A stretch of DNA of 39,267 nt from Prochlorococcus sp. AG-402-P18 (GCA_003216275.1 QCJC01000015.1:1-39267), one strand, 5' to 3'; positions 1-8,138 are shown, numbered from the stretch's first letter. Translations and numbers: made by a program. The notes: generated by a model not told the origin, from the letters alone.

Positions 1-813
1 GACTACAAAGGTGCAATTGATGACTTCACGAAAGCAATAGAAATTAATCCAACAGATGTCGGTAATTTAAAATCTCGTGCTTACTCAAAAAATAAATTAG
101 GTGATCATCTAGGTGCGATCGATGATACAACTAAAGCATTAAAAATTGATCCAGGGAATGCTTATTACTTTATTGTTAGAGGTCTTTATAAAAACAACCT
201 AGGTGATCATCAAGGTGCCATTGATGATACAAATAAAGCATTAGAAATTGATCCAGAGAATGCTAATTACATTATTAATAGAGGTCTTTACAAAAACAAC
301 CTAGGTGATCATCAAGGTGCCATTGATGATACAAATCAGGCATTAAAAATTGATCCAACTAGCGATATTGCTTATAGCAATATCGCTAGTTATAAGTATG
401 ACTTAGGTGATTATCATAGTTCTATTAATGATGCAAAAAAAGCATTAGAGATTAATCCAAATTCTGATAGTGCCTATACCAATCTTGGAAGGTCTAAAGA
501 TATTTTAGGTGATCACCAAGGTGCGATTGATGATTTCTCAAAAGCAATAGAAATTAATCCAACAGATGCTGATAATTTTAAATTACGTGGAATTTCTAAA
601 TGTGCATTAAATGAACTCAAAGGTGCCTGTGAAGATTGGAAAAAATCATCAGACCTGGGCGATCAATCTGTGATTGAATTAATAAATAAGCACTGCAAAG
701 TGAATAGAAACTTAGTTAATCTTAATTCTCTAATGAAGTGTTTTATAAATATTTTTCTAGAGCTGCCAGTAACAAGTCTCAAAAGACTTATAAATCTTTT
801 ATTTAAAACTTAA
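1..813 (+). CDS. TPR-repeat protein, 5' end cut off by the window
   Basis: Frame 1 is open from the first base to TAA at 811-813, giving 270 residues with no start in view. Residues 1 to about 220 are consecutive 34-residue tetratricopeptide repeats built on GDHxGAIDD, KALEIDP and AY/NY positions, the usual TPR A/B helix pattern for protein-protein contacts. The last unit ends in GACEDWKKSSDLGD, a common TPR end-cap. A tail of about 50 residues follows, with a hydrophobic patch (KCFINIFLELPVTSL). Some repeat units are almost identical at DNA level, so the array has expanded recently. No enzymatic domain is visible; its partners are unknown. Confidence 0.85.
   Translation, partial: DYKGAIDDFTKAIEINPTDVGNLKSRAYSKNKLGDHLGAIDDTTKALKIDPGNAYYFIVRGLYKNNLGDHQGAIDDTNKALEIDPENANYIINRGLYKNNLGDHQGAIDDTNQALKIDPTSDIAYSNIASYKYDLGDYHSSINDAKKALEINPNSDSAYTNLGRSKDILGDHQGAIDDFSKAIEINPTDADNFKLRGISKCALNELKGACEDWKKSSDLGDQSVIELINKHCKVNRNLVNLNSLMKCFINIFLELPVTSLKRLINLLFKT
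181..384 (+). repeat. Two near-identical 102-bp tandem repeats (TPR units)
   Basis: The string ggtctttata/c-aaaacaacctaggtg recurs exactly 102 bases later (181 and 283), and the following bases differ at only a few positions. One unit equals one 34-residue TPR, so this is an in-frame duplication inside the TPR gene. Confidence 0.85.
358..390. repeat. Perfect 14-bp inverted repeat within the TPR gene
   Basis: actagcgatattgc (358-371) and gcaatatcgctagt (377-390) are exact reverse complements separated by ttata. The arms lie in coding sequence for one TPR unit (PTSDIAYSNIASYK). The mRNA or single-stranded DNA could form a strong hairpin. Confidence 0.9.
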
Positions 814-898
814 AAATAATTTGGTTTACAAAATCTAGATAAACTAAGCATCAATGAAATTCCCTTAGAAAAGGAATGCGGAAAGTGTGGTTGTCCAT

Positions 899-928
899 TT
901 GGCACGACATGGCACTTGATGGCACAAA
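899..928 (+). repeat. Three phased 10-bp direct repeats (TGGCAC type), cluster 1
   Basis: ttggcacgac, atggcacttg and atggcacaaa follow each other without spacers, so the core TGGCAC recurs every 10 bp, about one helical turn. They lie in the 814-1037 intergenic stretch, which otherwise holds only a start-less ORF fragment. A protein-binding array (operator or iteron-like) is one explanation; function unknown. Confidence 0.6.
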
Positions 929-1037
929 AAACAAGGTAATTTCATGCTTTTTCCATGTGTTTTTCCATATAACGCTTTAACGTCTTTCCCTAGCAACATT
1001 GGAAACTGCTATATCTAAGAAAGACTTCTAAAAACTC

Positions 1038-1190
1038 ATGGACAAAGAAACCTTTATCAGGTTGGCAACTCCTTTATCAATAACTTTGTTAGCGATAAGT
1101 ATTGCAACTTATCCCCTAGTAGTAAATGCATATGGAGATTTTGAAAAAGGTGGAAAATATGCCCCACTTCATGTAAAAGTCATCAACTAG
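1038..1190 (+). CDS. Small membrane or secreted protein, 50 aa
   Basis: ATG at 1038 opens a 50-codon ORF ending TAG at 1190. Residues 1-7 are polar (MDKETFI). A hydrophobic stretch follows (about residues 8-30), then a short polar tail ending LHVKVIN. This is a single-pass or signal-anchor layout. No strong Shine-Dalgarno is visible, which is common in this genome type. The ORF sits between two clusters of 10-bp repeats. I do not recognise the family, and it could be a chance ORF; its clean polar-hydrophobic-polar design is the main support. Confidence 0.45.
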   Translation: MDKETFIRLATPLSITLLAISIATYPLVVNAYGDFEKGGKYAPLHVKVIN

Positions 1191-1246
1191 TAAAGAATAT
1201 TTTGCCTGAAAAATTAAGTATTGATTTGACTAGGAAGTCTCACCTT

Positions 1247-1276
1247 ATGGCACTTAATGGCAACTTATGGCAACAA
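1247..1276 (+). repeat. Three phased 10-bp direct repeats (ATGGCA type), cluster 2
   Basis: atggcactta, atggcaactt and atggcaacaa lie head to tail, sharing ATGGCA at 10-bp spacing. This repeats the design of the cluster at 899-928 on the other side of the small ORF at 1038. The remainder of 1277-1505 holds CCAACAAC-rich sequence and no convincing gene. Confidence 0.6.
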
Positions 1277-1505
1277 ATTCGTTTTAGATAAGCGCAGAGG
1301 GTGCCAGTCGATTTGTAGTCAGGAGGGACGGTAAGGGATCAAAGAGGAACAATAACTAGAAATCGGGTCAAAAATCCAACAACATTTCTAAAAATCAAAC
1401 AACAAACCCAACAACTTTATGATTGAAAGACTAAAAGATTAAAAAGCAACTTTTTTCATGAGGAATTAGAATGTATAAATCAAGAGATTAATTTCGTTCT
1501 AATTT

Positions 1506-1883
1506 ATGGAAATCAAAGATCTTTCAAACTCACAAAAGACTGATCTAGCAAATGCTATTGCTATGTTTAATGTAACAGAAACAACTGAATCTTCGTTTTC
1601 TTTAATCTTCTCTCAATTGGGCATAACTGTTCCAAAAAAATGGAGTTGTACCGAAGTAGAAAATGGAAATGAAAATGATGAAAGGCAACTAGAATTATAT
1701 GAACAGGCAGAGCAATTAGTTACAGATATTGAGTGCTTAAAGTATGAGATTTTAATGGAGATTAATAATAAAGAAGCAATTGAAGAACTTAAAGTTTCAG
1801 CAGATCAGATTTGGGATGATTTTGAAGAGTTAAACGAATCCGATGATTGGGAAGATTTTATTGCAGGAGCACAACAAACTTAA
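1506..1883 (+). CDS. Acidic hypothetical protein, 125 aa
   Basis: The ORF runs from ATG 1506 to TAA 1883. The protein is strongly acidic and looks helical and soluble. The N-terminal region (ALANAIAMFN-like, residues about 14-45) has amphipathic helices, and the C-terminal half is rich in Glu and Asp (EELNESDDWEDF). There is no signal peptide, membrane segment or known catalytic motif. No clear ribosome binding site precedes the ATG. It stands alone, between an intergenic repeat region and tRNA-Ser. Function not recognised. Confidence 0.6.
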   Translation: MEIKDLSNSQKTDLANAIAMFNVTETTESSFSLIFSQLGITVPKKWSCTEVENGNENDERQLELYEQAEQLVTDIECLKYEILMEINNKEAIEELKVSADQIWDDFEELNESDDWEDFIAGAQQT

Positions 1884-1951
1884 ATTTCATGAGATTAAAT
1901 AGCAAAAGATAGTAATTAAACCTTTGCTAGGAAAGAGAAGTATTTTTTGAA

Positions 1952-2038
1952 CGGAGAGGGTGGGATTCGAACCCACGGATAGTTGAAGCTATCAAACGAT
2001 TTCGAGTCGTTCGCTTTCGACCACTCAGCCACCTCTCC
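1952..2038 (-). tRNA. tRNA-Ser (anticodon CGA)
   Basis: On the minus strand the 87-nt sequence starts GGAGAGG and ends CCTCTCC plus discriminator G, forming a 7-bp acceptor stem. The anticodon arm is AACGA-CTCGAAA-TCGTT, giving CGA for UCG codons. A long variable arm (GATAGCTTCAACTATC) and the T arm GTGGGTTCGAATCCCAC fit a class II serine tRNA. CCA is not encoded. Confidence 0.97.
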
Positions 2039-2113
2039 TTCCTAAAAAATTTTAAGACACTTTTTTAGTTTCTCTTGATAAATATCCGAATTAAAAAAAT
2101 TAGTTTTCAACTC

Positions 2114-3139
2114 TTAATCCCAACCAGCCTTTCTCATCAGCTCTATTGCTTTCTTATTGTTTGCGCCTAATTGATCAATAGTCACCTTGTCAGGCGTGAA
2201 TTCGCCAAATTGAGTAACTTCCTTTGTTGTGTTGAAGCCTACTAAAGGGTGTTCATAGGTGGGTCCGGCCAACCCTCTACTTCCCGTTGGAGAAGCCAAA
2301 TACTCCAGTAGCTGTATTGCTTCTTCTTTATTCTGAGCATATTTAGCAATTCCACCTGCGCTTACATTCACATGAGCAGGATTAGGAGTTAGTACTTTTA
2401 CTTTTTTAGCCAAGCTTTTATCTTTTCTACCATTAACACCAGCAAGCATTCTTGAAACATAGTAGTGATTAACGAGACCTACTCCACATTTACCCTGAGC
2501 AACAGCTCTAATGACCCCTATATCTCCAGGAAAAAAAGGTTGAGAAATATTTGAAATCAAACCTTTTAGCCATTCCTTAGTTTTTGCTTCTCCTTTATTA
2601 ACTATTTGATTGGCCACTAAAGATTGATTATATGGACTATTCCTTTTCCTCACGCAGACAAGACCTTTCAATGAAGGACTTGCAAGATCTGAATAATCTT
2701 GAATTGAATTTATATTAACTTTCTTTGGGTTAGCGACCATAACTCTCACCCTTCTTGTTAGGGCATACCATCTTGCCTGAGGATCTCTATATTCCACAGG
2801 AACATTTTTATCTAACTGAGAGGATCTATATGACTGAAGAAGTCCACTTTTTGCAGCATTGCTAATTCGAGCAGCATCTACAAGAAGAATTACATCGGCT
2901 TTAGACTTTGTTCCTTCCCTCTTCACTCTCTCTACTAAAGAAATTCCTGTAGCCTCAATTAATCGTATTTTTATTCCTGTTTCCTCATTAAATTTCTTGT
3001 ATATCTGCTTATCAGTGTTGTAATGCCTACCTGAATAAATCCTTACTTCTCTATCAGAGGCCTTTACCTGGCTAAAACTTGAAGAAACCAATAGAGAGCT
3101 TCCTATTAGTGAAGTAAAGAGACGCTTAATTAAATTCAT
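2114..3139 (-). CDS. futA: Ferric iron ABC transporter substrate-binding protein (FutA/IdiA type)
   Basis: A periplasmic Fe(III)-binding protein of 341 residues that would deliver iron to a Fut-type ABC permease; no permease or ATPase gene is in this window. A signal peptide covers about residues 1-27 (ends SQVKA). The iron-site pattern of this family is present: GRHYNTD with His39-Tyr40, SPYNQ with Tyr170, and the NHYY pair Tyr226-Tyr227. Length and fold signature match FutA/IdiA/AfuA proteins. It is divergent from a PiuC-type hydroxylase with about 140 bp between the starts, so the two probably share a control region. I found no convincing Fur box there. Function confident; the exact symbol follows cyanobacterial usage. 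Confidence 0.93.
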   Translation of the reverse strand: MNLIKRLFTSLIGSSLLVSSSFSQVKASDREVRIYSGRHYNTDKQIYKKFNEETGIKIRLIEATGISLVERVKREGTKSKADVILLVDAARISNAAKSGLLQSYRSSQLDKNVPVEYRDPQARWYALTRRVRVMVANPKKVNINSIQDYSDLASPSLKGLVCVRKRNSPYNQSLVANQIVNKGEAKTKEWLKGLISNISQPFFPGDIGVIRAVAQGKCGVGLVNHYYVSRMLAGVNGRKDKSLAKKVKVLTPNPAHVNVSAGGIAKYAQNKEEAIQLLEYLASPTGSRGLAGPTYEHPLVGFNTTKEVTQFGEFTPDKVTIDQLGANNKKAIELMRKAGWD

Positions 3140-3279
3140 TAATCTATCAAGTAAGGGACTAATTATTTATATAGACTAGGCAAAAAGATAAGGCTAAATT
3201 TGATTTAGGAACTTTTATACCTATTGAAGTATAAATTGATATCTCGTTTATACATTAATATAGGGTTTAAGCCTAAGTT

Positions 3280-3951
3280 ATGAATATGGAATATTTAACT
3301 CATTCTTTACTCAATAAGTCAGAGGCAAAAGAAATAGTTCAAAAGCTAAAAGTTGAGAAATCTGCCTGGCAAGATGGAAAAAAAACTGCAGGGAGTCATG
3401 CTGCAAAAACAAAAAACAATTTCCAATTAGATAAAAGTTCAGATATATCTATAGAAATAAAAGATCTTATAGTTAATAAAATCATCTCAAATAAACTTAT
3501 AAAAAGTTTCACCTTACCAAGTTTAATTCATGGAGTAATGTTTACTAAATCGCTAGCAGGACATGGCTATGGAACACATCTTGATAATCCATATATGCCC
3601 TCCGGAAGAAGCGATCTGTCTTTTACCTTATTTTTAAACGAACCAGAGGATTATCAAGGTGGTGAATTATGCATTCAGACAATCAATAAACTCGAAAAAA
3701 TAAAGCTCTCAGCTGGAGAAATGATATTTTATCCGAGCTCGCAACTCCACTCCGTTGCCGAAGTCAAAAATGGCGAACGCTTCGTCTGCGTAGGCTGGAT
3801 TCAAAGCTATGTTCAAAATAATGAAGATAGAAGTTTTTTATTTGGTCTTGATGCTGGAGCAAAAGGCTTGCTGGCAAAACATGGTAGATCCGATGAATTG
3901 GATTTAATTTTCCAGGCCTACAGTAATCTCCTAAGAAGATTAGGAGATTGA
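3280..3951 (+). CDS. piuC: PKHD-type 2OG-Fe(II) hydroxylase (PiuC/YbiX family)
   Basis: A 2-oxoglutarate/Fe(II)-dependent dioxygenase of 223 residues. The facial triad is visible: His100 and Asp102 in GTHLDNP and His157 in SSQLHSVAEV, with Arg167 (NGERFVCVGW) as the 2OG-binding arginine. The N-terminal SAWQDGKKTAGSHAAKTKNN segment is the typical PiuC signature. The family is regularly found with iron-uptake genes, and here it lies divergent to futA. Its substrate is not known. A second ATG two codons in (MEYLTH) is an alternative start. The stop codon lies inside a 10-bp hairpin. Confidence 0.9.
   Translation: MNMEYLTHSLLNKSEAKEIVQKLKVEKSAWQDGKKTAGSHAAKTKNNFQLDKSSDISIEIKDLIVNKIISNKLIKSFTLPSLIHGVMFTKSLAGHGYGTHLDNPYMPSGRSDLSFTLFLNEPEDYQGGELCIQTINKLEKIKLSAGEMIFYPSSQLHSVAEVKNGERFVCVGWIQSYVQNNEDRSFLFGLDAGAKGLLAKHGRSDELDLIFQAYSNLLRRLGD
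3925..3949 (+). other. 10-bp hairpin across the piuC stop codon
   Basis: aatctcctaa and ttaggagatt are exact reverse complements around a gaaga loop. The right arm ends on the first base of the TGA stop. There is no following T-run, so it is not a classical terminator; it could stabilise the 3' end of the mRNA. Confidence 0.6.
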
Positions 3952-4037
3952 GACGATCACTTTATACAGAGAAAGGTAAAAAAAGAACTTTCATTAGTAA
4001 GTGCGAACTATCAAAATATGTCTAAAGAATTTCTGCT

Positions 4038-4283
4038 ATGCAAAGCAAAACACCTATAGGAATATTTATTGCTGCAGCAGCTGCTTTAGCGACTAGCTCA
4101 ATTATTCCAGAGAATTCACTAGCTGGAGAGAAGCATAGTGATATGGGCGGTTTAAAAGAATGGACTACAGATCAAGAAGCAGACGAGGATGGCAAACTTG
4201 ATGAAGCTGCTCAAAAAGCTGCAGATAAGGCAAAGAAAGCAGACATATGCATTCCAATAGGTGAAGGAGAAAATTGCTGGTAA
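4038..4283 (+). CDS. Small exported protein, 81 aa, with C-terminal Cys pair
   Basis: Residues 1-29 form a signal peptide (MQSKTPIG, an Ala-rich core, then NSLAG). The mature part is short and very polar, with a Lys/Ala/Asp helix (EAAQKAADKAKKAD). It ends in ICIPIGEGENCW with two cysteines that could form a disulfide. No enzyme motif. It is followed by a strong bidirectional terminator shared with the convergent porin gene. Probably periplasmic; function unknown. Confidence 0.7.
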   Translation: MQSKTPIGIFIAAAAALATSSIIPENSLAGEKHSDMGGLKEWTTDQEADEDGKLDEAAQKAADKAKKADICIPIGEGENCW

Positions 4284-4346
4284 AAAGAATATAAAATTAA
4301 TAACGCTTTTAAAGCTATTAAACTCCTACGTTTCAATACAACTCAA

Positions 4347-4382
4347 CCAAAAAAAACGCCCCTTAAGGGGCGTTTTTTTGGA
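4347..4382. terminator. Bidirectional Rho-independent terminator
   Basis: ccaaaaaaaacgcccc pairs with ggggcgtttttttgg around ttaa. The CGCCCC/GGGGCG core is flanked by A- and T-runs, so it can stop transcripts from the 81-aa gene on plus and the porin gene on minus. Confidence 0.93.
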
Positions 4383-4397
4383 TCTAATTAAAAAAAA

Positions 4398-5645
4398 TTA
4401 GAATCTAAATTCAGTTAGAAGAACTGCTCCATTAACATCTTTGTCAGCGCCTGAGACATCAGTGCTTCCAAAGATAGCTGGAGTAACGCTCACTCCATCA
4501 TTAACCTTGAAAGTGTAATAAGCTTCCCAAACTGAATTATCTTCAGATGGATCAGTTCCACCACCTTTAATTTCAGTAGCAGCCATCTCTGAACCAATAG
4601 CAACCCCTGCACTATTTCCATCAATAAATAGGTCTCTCCAACCAAGACCAATCATCCAACCTTCTGTCTCTTCAGCCTGACCTGCAGTTGCCTCATCAAA
4701 AGAAGCAGTATCATAACCAATTTGAATGGAAGGCACAGCACCAGTTGTTTCTGGCTTCCAATAGGCTCTTACACCGTAAGCAGTCATTTCACCAACAGTT
4801 GAACTGGCTAATGAGGAATGGAAGTAACCGTCATATCCAGCTTTTGAAGAATGACCATCTTTCTTTGCAGCGGCTATAGAAACTTGCCAACGAGGTGAGC
4901 CATACTCAACTTTAGTCAAGAAGAAGTTTCTGTTGTCATCGCCCAACAAGCCTTTTGTTGAAGATGCTCCGTCCTTAGAAGTGTAGTTAACACTTAGAGC
5001 AAATCTTGGATCCATAGGATCTTCAACTTGTTGTGTCCAAGCAGCACCAAAACCAGGGCTTGTGCTTGATCCATAAGCAGAACCATTACCACCTAAAGCA
5101 AACTGCTTTGTAATTGGCTTATAAATCGAAGGAGCACTAGCCAACATATAGTAGTTCTCTATTCTTGGACCAACCCATACTTGAAGGCTATCTCCAACAG
5201 GGAATTGATACCAAAGCTTATCTACCTTTAGTTCTCCACCATTACCGTTAGCAGCAGATAAGTAAGTGTTCTGCCCTTTGTCCTTAAAGTGATCACTTAC
5301 GTTACCGGTTTTGATACGTGTGTATAGATTATCTTCACCAGTGAAACTTGTATTCAGATTTAACTGATACATGTATTCCATAGTGATCTCGTCAGTATCG
5401 TTCTCTGCATCATCATCTACATAACCAGTAATGAAAGCAGCCTTACCACTCATCTTTGTAGACGAAGAAAACTGACCAGCTTGAATTTCACCTAGCTGAG
5501 CCTCTACTCCATCAACTCTTGCTTGAATAATTTCAGAACTAACGTCTGAGTCATTAGATACCGAAGTAACATCGGCATTTACAGCCAAAGGAGCCATTAG
5601 TCCCAAAGCAGCAGGAGCTACCAGCAAACGCTGAAAAAGCTTCAT
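4398..5645 (-). CDS. Som-type outer-membrane porin (short form)
   Basis: A beta-barrel porin of 415 residues from the chosen start. The signal peptide is about residues 1-24 (MKLFQRLL to LAVNA). A short coiled segment (IIQARVDGVEAQLGEIQAG) follows where larger cyanobacterial porins carry an SLH domain. The rest is a typical barrel with alternating strands, Gly and aromatic residues, ending in the outer-membrane signal LLTEFRF. The upstream TTG at 5660 is rejected as start because GTGTGAGGACACAATG places GAGG a proper distance from the ATG at 5645. That leader contains a Yfr1-like sRNA target. Likely channel for small solutes in the outer membrane; selectivity cannot be read from sequence. Confidence 0.88.
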   Translation of the reverse strand: MKLFQRLLVAPAALGLMAPLAVNADVTSVSNDSDVSSEIIQARVDGVEAQLGEIQAGQFSSSTKMSGKAAFITGYVDDDAENDTDEITMEYMYQLNLNTSFTGEDNLYTRIKTGNVSDHFKDKGQNTYLSAANGNGGELKVDKLWYQFPVGDSLQVWVGPRIENYYMLASAPSIYKPITKQFALGGNGSAYGSSTSPGFGAAWTQQVEDPMDPRFALSVNYTSKDGASSTKGLLGDDNRNFFLTKVEYGSPRWQVSIAAAKKDGHSSKAGYDGYFHSSLASSTVGEMTAYGVRAYWKPETTGAVPSIQIGYDTASFDEATAGQAEETEGWMIGLGWRDLFIDGNSAGVAIGSEMAATEIKGGGTDPSEDNSVWEAYYTFKVNDGVSVTPAIFGSTDVSGADKDVNGAVLLTEFRF

Positions 5646-5649
5646 TGTG

Positions 5650-5658
5650 TCCTCACAC
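5650..5658 (-). promoter_or_regulatory. Putative Yfr1 sRNA target site over the porin ribosome binding site
   Basis: The minus-strand leader reads GTGTGAGGA just before the porin ATG. It is exactly complementary to the conserved unpaired UCCUCACAC of the cyanobacterial sRNA Yfr1, which is known to repress som porin mRNAs in Prochlorococcus. Pairing would cover the GAGG Shine-Dalgarno. The Yfr1 gene itself was not seen in this window. Confidence 0.7.
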
Positions 5659-5812
5659 AAATATTTCAGTACTATTTTAATGTATTCATTGAGACATTCT
5701 AGAGCAATAACTTATAGAAGTATCTTTTGATACAGGCATATATAATATTCGAACTATTTATTATTAAAAAAGCTAAAAATGTTACTAGAACTTAATTAAT
5801 TAATTAGTAATT

Positions 5813-6676
5813 TCAACAAAAAGGAAATCCAAGAGCCTCTCTTTCCTGTAACCAAGCATCAGCCACTTTACGAGCTAATGATCGAATTCTTGCAATAATT
5901 TTAGTTCTCTCCGTAACAGAGATAACGCCTCTAGCCTCTAATAAGTTAAAAGTATGACTACATTTTAGGACGTAATCAAGGCAGGGAGTAGGAAGTTTTT
6001 TAGTAATTAATTGATGAGCTTCTGCTTCATAAATTTCAAAAAGTTTTCTTAAATTGTCTGAATTAGATTCCTCAAAATTATATTTACATTGACCTTTTTC
6101 AAAAGGTAGCCAAATATCACCATATTTATTCTTTTTATTCCATGAAAGATCCCAAATACTATCAACATTTTGCAAATACATTGCCAATCTCTCTAAGCCA
6201 TAAGTAATCTCAATGGAGACAGGCTTGCAATCAAGACCTCCACATTGTTGAAAATAAGTAAATTGCGTAACCTCCATACCGTCAAGCCAGACTTCCCATC
6301 CGACACCCCAGGCTCCTAAAGTTGGAGACTCCCAATTATCTTCGACGAACCTAATATCATGATCGATCGCTAAAATACCCAATGCTTCGAGCGAAGATAA
6401 ATACAATTCTTGAATTCCATTTAAAGAAGGCTTTATCAGGACTTGATATTGATAATAATGCTGCGCTCTATTTGGATTATCCCCATACCTTCCATCAGTT
6501 GGTCTTCGACATGGTTCTGGATAAGCGACAGCCCAAGGTTCAGGTCCAATCGCTCTCAGGAAAGAATGAGGGCTCATTGTCCCTGCGCCTTTTTCTAAGT
6601 CGTATGGCTGAAGAAGTAAACATCCTCTTTTACTCCAGAAATTGTTAAGGCTGGAAATTATGTCCTGAAAATACAT
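5813..6676 (-). CDS. glyQ: Glycyl-tRNA synthetase alpha subunit
   Basis: The catalytic alpha chain of the alpha2-beta2 bacterial glycyl-tRNA synthetase (cytoplasm, glycine charging). The 287-residue length matches the family. Diagnostic stretches are [19 protein letters not shown] at residues 19-37, [32 protein letters not shown], and [14 protein letters not shown], which are class II synthetase motifs of GlyQ. The start [10 protein letters not shown] is the family N-terminus. The beta subunit gene glyS is not in the window. It marks the end of conserved sequence before an accessory stretch at higher coordinates. Confidence 0.98.
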   Translation of the reverse strand: MYFQDIISSLNNFWSKRGCLLLQPYDLEKGAGTMSPHSFLRAIGPEPWAVAYPEPCRRPTDGRYGDNPNRAQHYYQYQVLIKPSLNGIQELYLSSLEALGILAIDHDIRFVEDNWESPTLGAWGVGWEVWLDGMEVTQFTYFQQCGGLDCKPVSIEITYGLERLAMYLQNVDSIWDLSWNKKNKYGDIWLPFEKGQCKYNFEESNSDNLRKLFEIYEAEAHQLITKKLPTPCLDYVLKCSHTFNLLEARGVISVTERTKIIARIRSLARKVADAWLQEREALGFPFC

Positions 6677-6811
6677 ATATAATTAATTATATAGTTAATT
6701 TAAATTTTAGAATTAGATAATTATCACATCAAATATACACTTTAAAAGCAATAATGTAAGAAAAAACAGAATATAGAAATATTTAAAACAATCTTAACCT
6801 TTTTAATCATA

Positions 6812-7272
6812 TCAAGAAGGTAAATAAGATAAATTTCCTGCTATTGAAATTCTGGGTTGGTCAGTAATATAAAATGGATAAACACAATGTCTTAATTCAG
6901 CAGGGAAGAAAAGCATATATCCTTCATATACTGGAGATAATTTAAATATATAGTTGAGTATACCTCCAATTGAATTATTGTATTCAAACTCAAAGCAACC
7001 TGCCTTTATATCTTCATCTTTAATATCACTAAATTGTGCAATCCTTTTTGATCTTCCCAAGAATATGGAATCTTCAACCAAATAGCGAAAGAATAGACTC
7101 CACTATGATCATGATAAGGGTTGAATTCTGTTTTATATTGATAATTGACCCATAATTGATTTAATATTAATTTAGCATTAGATCCAAGCAATGTATTTTG
7201 AGAGACAGGGTCATTGCCGCTAAAATTACTTTTACGAAAAGCATTAATCAAAGGGATACAAAAGGGATACAA
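6812..7272 (-). pseudogene. Frameshifted 2OG-Fe(II) oxygenase of the cyanophage type
   Basis: Two overlapping minus-strand frames together encode one domain. The upstream frame (from 7272) holds LNQLWVNYQYKTEFNPYHDH and SGVYSFAIWLKIPYSWEDQK. The downstream frame (to 6812) continues RIAQFSDIKDED, then YEGYMLFFPAELRHCVYPF. This is the pattern of the small 2OG-Fe(II) oxygenases common in cyanophages and picocyanobacteria: NPxHxHSG with a distal PxxLxHxVxP. The frame is lost at an A5 run (T5 on plus, 7045-7049); one more A would restore it. The 5' end is also damaged: an 11-bp tandem duplication (7250-7271) precedes, only a TTG is available as start, and an in-frame stop lies just upstream. Slippage at the A-run remains possible. 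Confidence 0.8.
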
Positions 7273-7281
7273 ACAGATTTA

Positions 7282-8138
7282 TAAAAAGTTGAATCTAGAT
7301 CTTCAAGCAAAAAACTTTGTGAGATATTACCTACTAATTATTTTTATAATTATTATTTTTAGTTTTGCCAATATCAATAATTTCCACAAATACTCAATAG
7401 TTTCTTGATCTAGTTTAACTTTTAAAAAGCCAGATACTGGAGGGGATATTTTAGTAAGTTCCATTATTAATTGAAATTCCCCAAAATAAAACGATTAACA
7501 ATAAAGTACAACCAATTACTTAAACATCACCTAGAGAGCTTATAATGATGTAATAAGTTACTTATTAACTACTGTTATAGATGAAGCCTAAGAGGACTAA
7601 ATTTGAACTAATTACACAAGCAAAAGAAGACTTTTACAATCGTGAGAAGAGGTTAGAACAAGGTGTTCTTAGTTAACTAAAACAAAATACTAATTCCACT
7701 GGCTTCAAATTCTCAAGACGAAACAAAGACTATCTAATAATTCTAAATTCACCATTTAGGTTTAAAGATGAACCCTGGAACCGGGAATCAAGTCGCTCGT
7801 TGAGTAGATATACTTAGTCAAGCGAGTAACCAAGGAGATCCTATATTTAACAGTAGCAGTACTATCTTGATTAGATATCTTCCGAATTAATCGCATTATC
7901 ATTTAACTTAAATCAATAAATAAAGCATAGGTGAAATATGAAAGCCTAATCAAGTCATAAGCCTTTTAAAAAATAGATTATAAAAATTATAGAGGTTAAA
8001 AGTAAGAACACTATGCATTTTTTTTAACTTATTAATCAAGTATTGCCACTATTGAACGCTATAGAGTAAGTAGTACATTTGTATCCATTGTTCCGATTCG
8101 TCACAAGGCGTATATTTAACAAGCGACTAAGCAAGCCT
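7282..8138. other. AT-rich accessory stretch with little coding support
   Basis: Between the oxygenase remnant and the GC-rich gene at 8139 I see one interrupted ORF (7581-7817) and otherwise no convincing gene, RNA or terminator. The sequence is AT-rich and looks like a decayed zone. Confidence 0.5.
7581..7817 (+). pseudogene. 78-codon ORF broken by one in-frame stop
   Basis: ATG at 7581 gives 31 basic residues (MKPKRTKFELITQAKEDF and on) to a TAA at 7674-7676. The same frame then stays open for 46 more codons (SGFKFSRR-like, then DYLIILNSPFRFKDEPW) to TAG 7815-7817. The continuation also looks protein-like, so this is probably a single small gene interrupted by a stop. The stop sits in the perfect palindrome TTAGTTAACTAA (7669-7680). 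Family not recognised. The first 31 codons could alternatively be a complete short peptide. Confidence 0.4.

Noticed and set aside
820-940. Cys-rich fragment CGKCGCPFGTTWH in the first intergenic region
   Set aside because: No start codon and only about 40 codons; overlaps the 10-bp repeats. Possible remnant only.
3140-3279. Fur box between futA and piuC
   Set aside because: No 19-bp palindrome near the GATAATGATAATCATTATC consensus could be recognised.
4688-4879. Plus-strand ORF of 63 aa inside the porin gene
   Set aside because: Antisense shadow of the porin, with Gln/His-rich composition and no features of its own.
6382-6648. Plus-strand ORF of 88 aa over glyQ
   Set aside because: Antisense shadow of a fully conserved gene.
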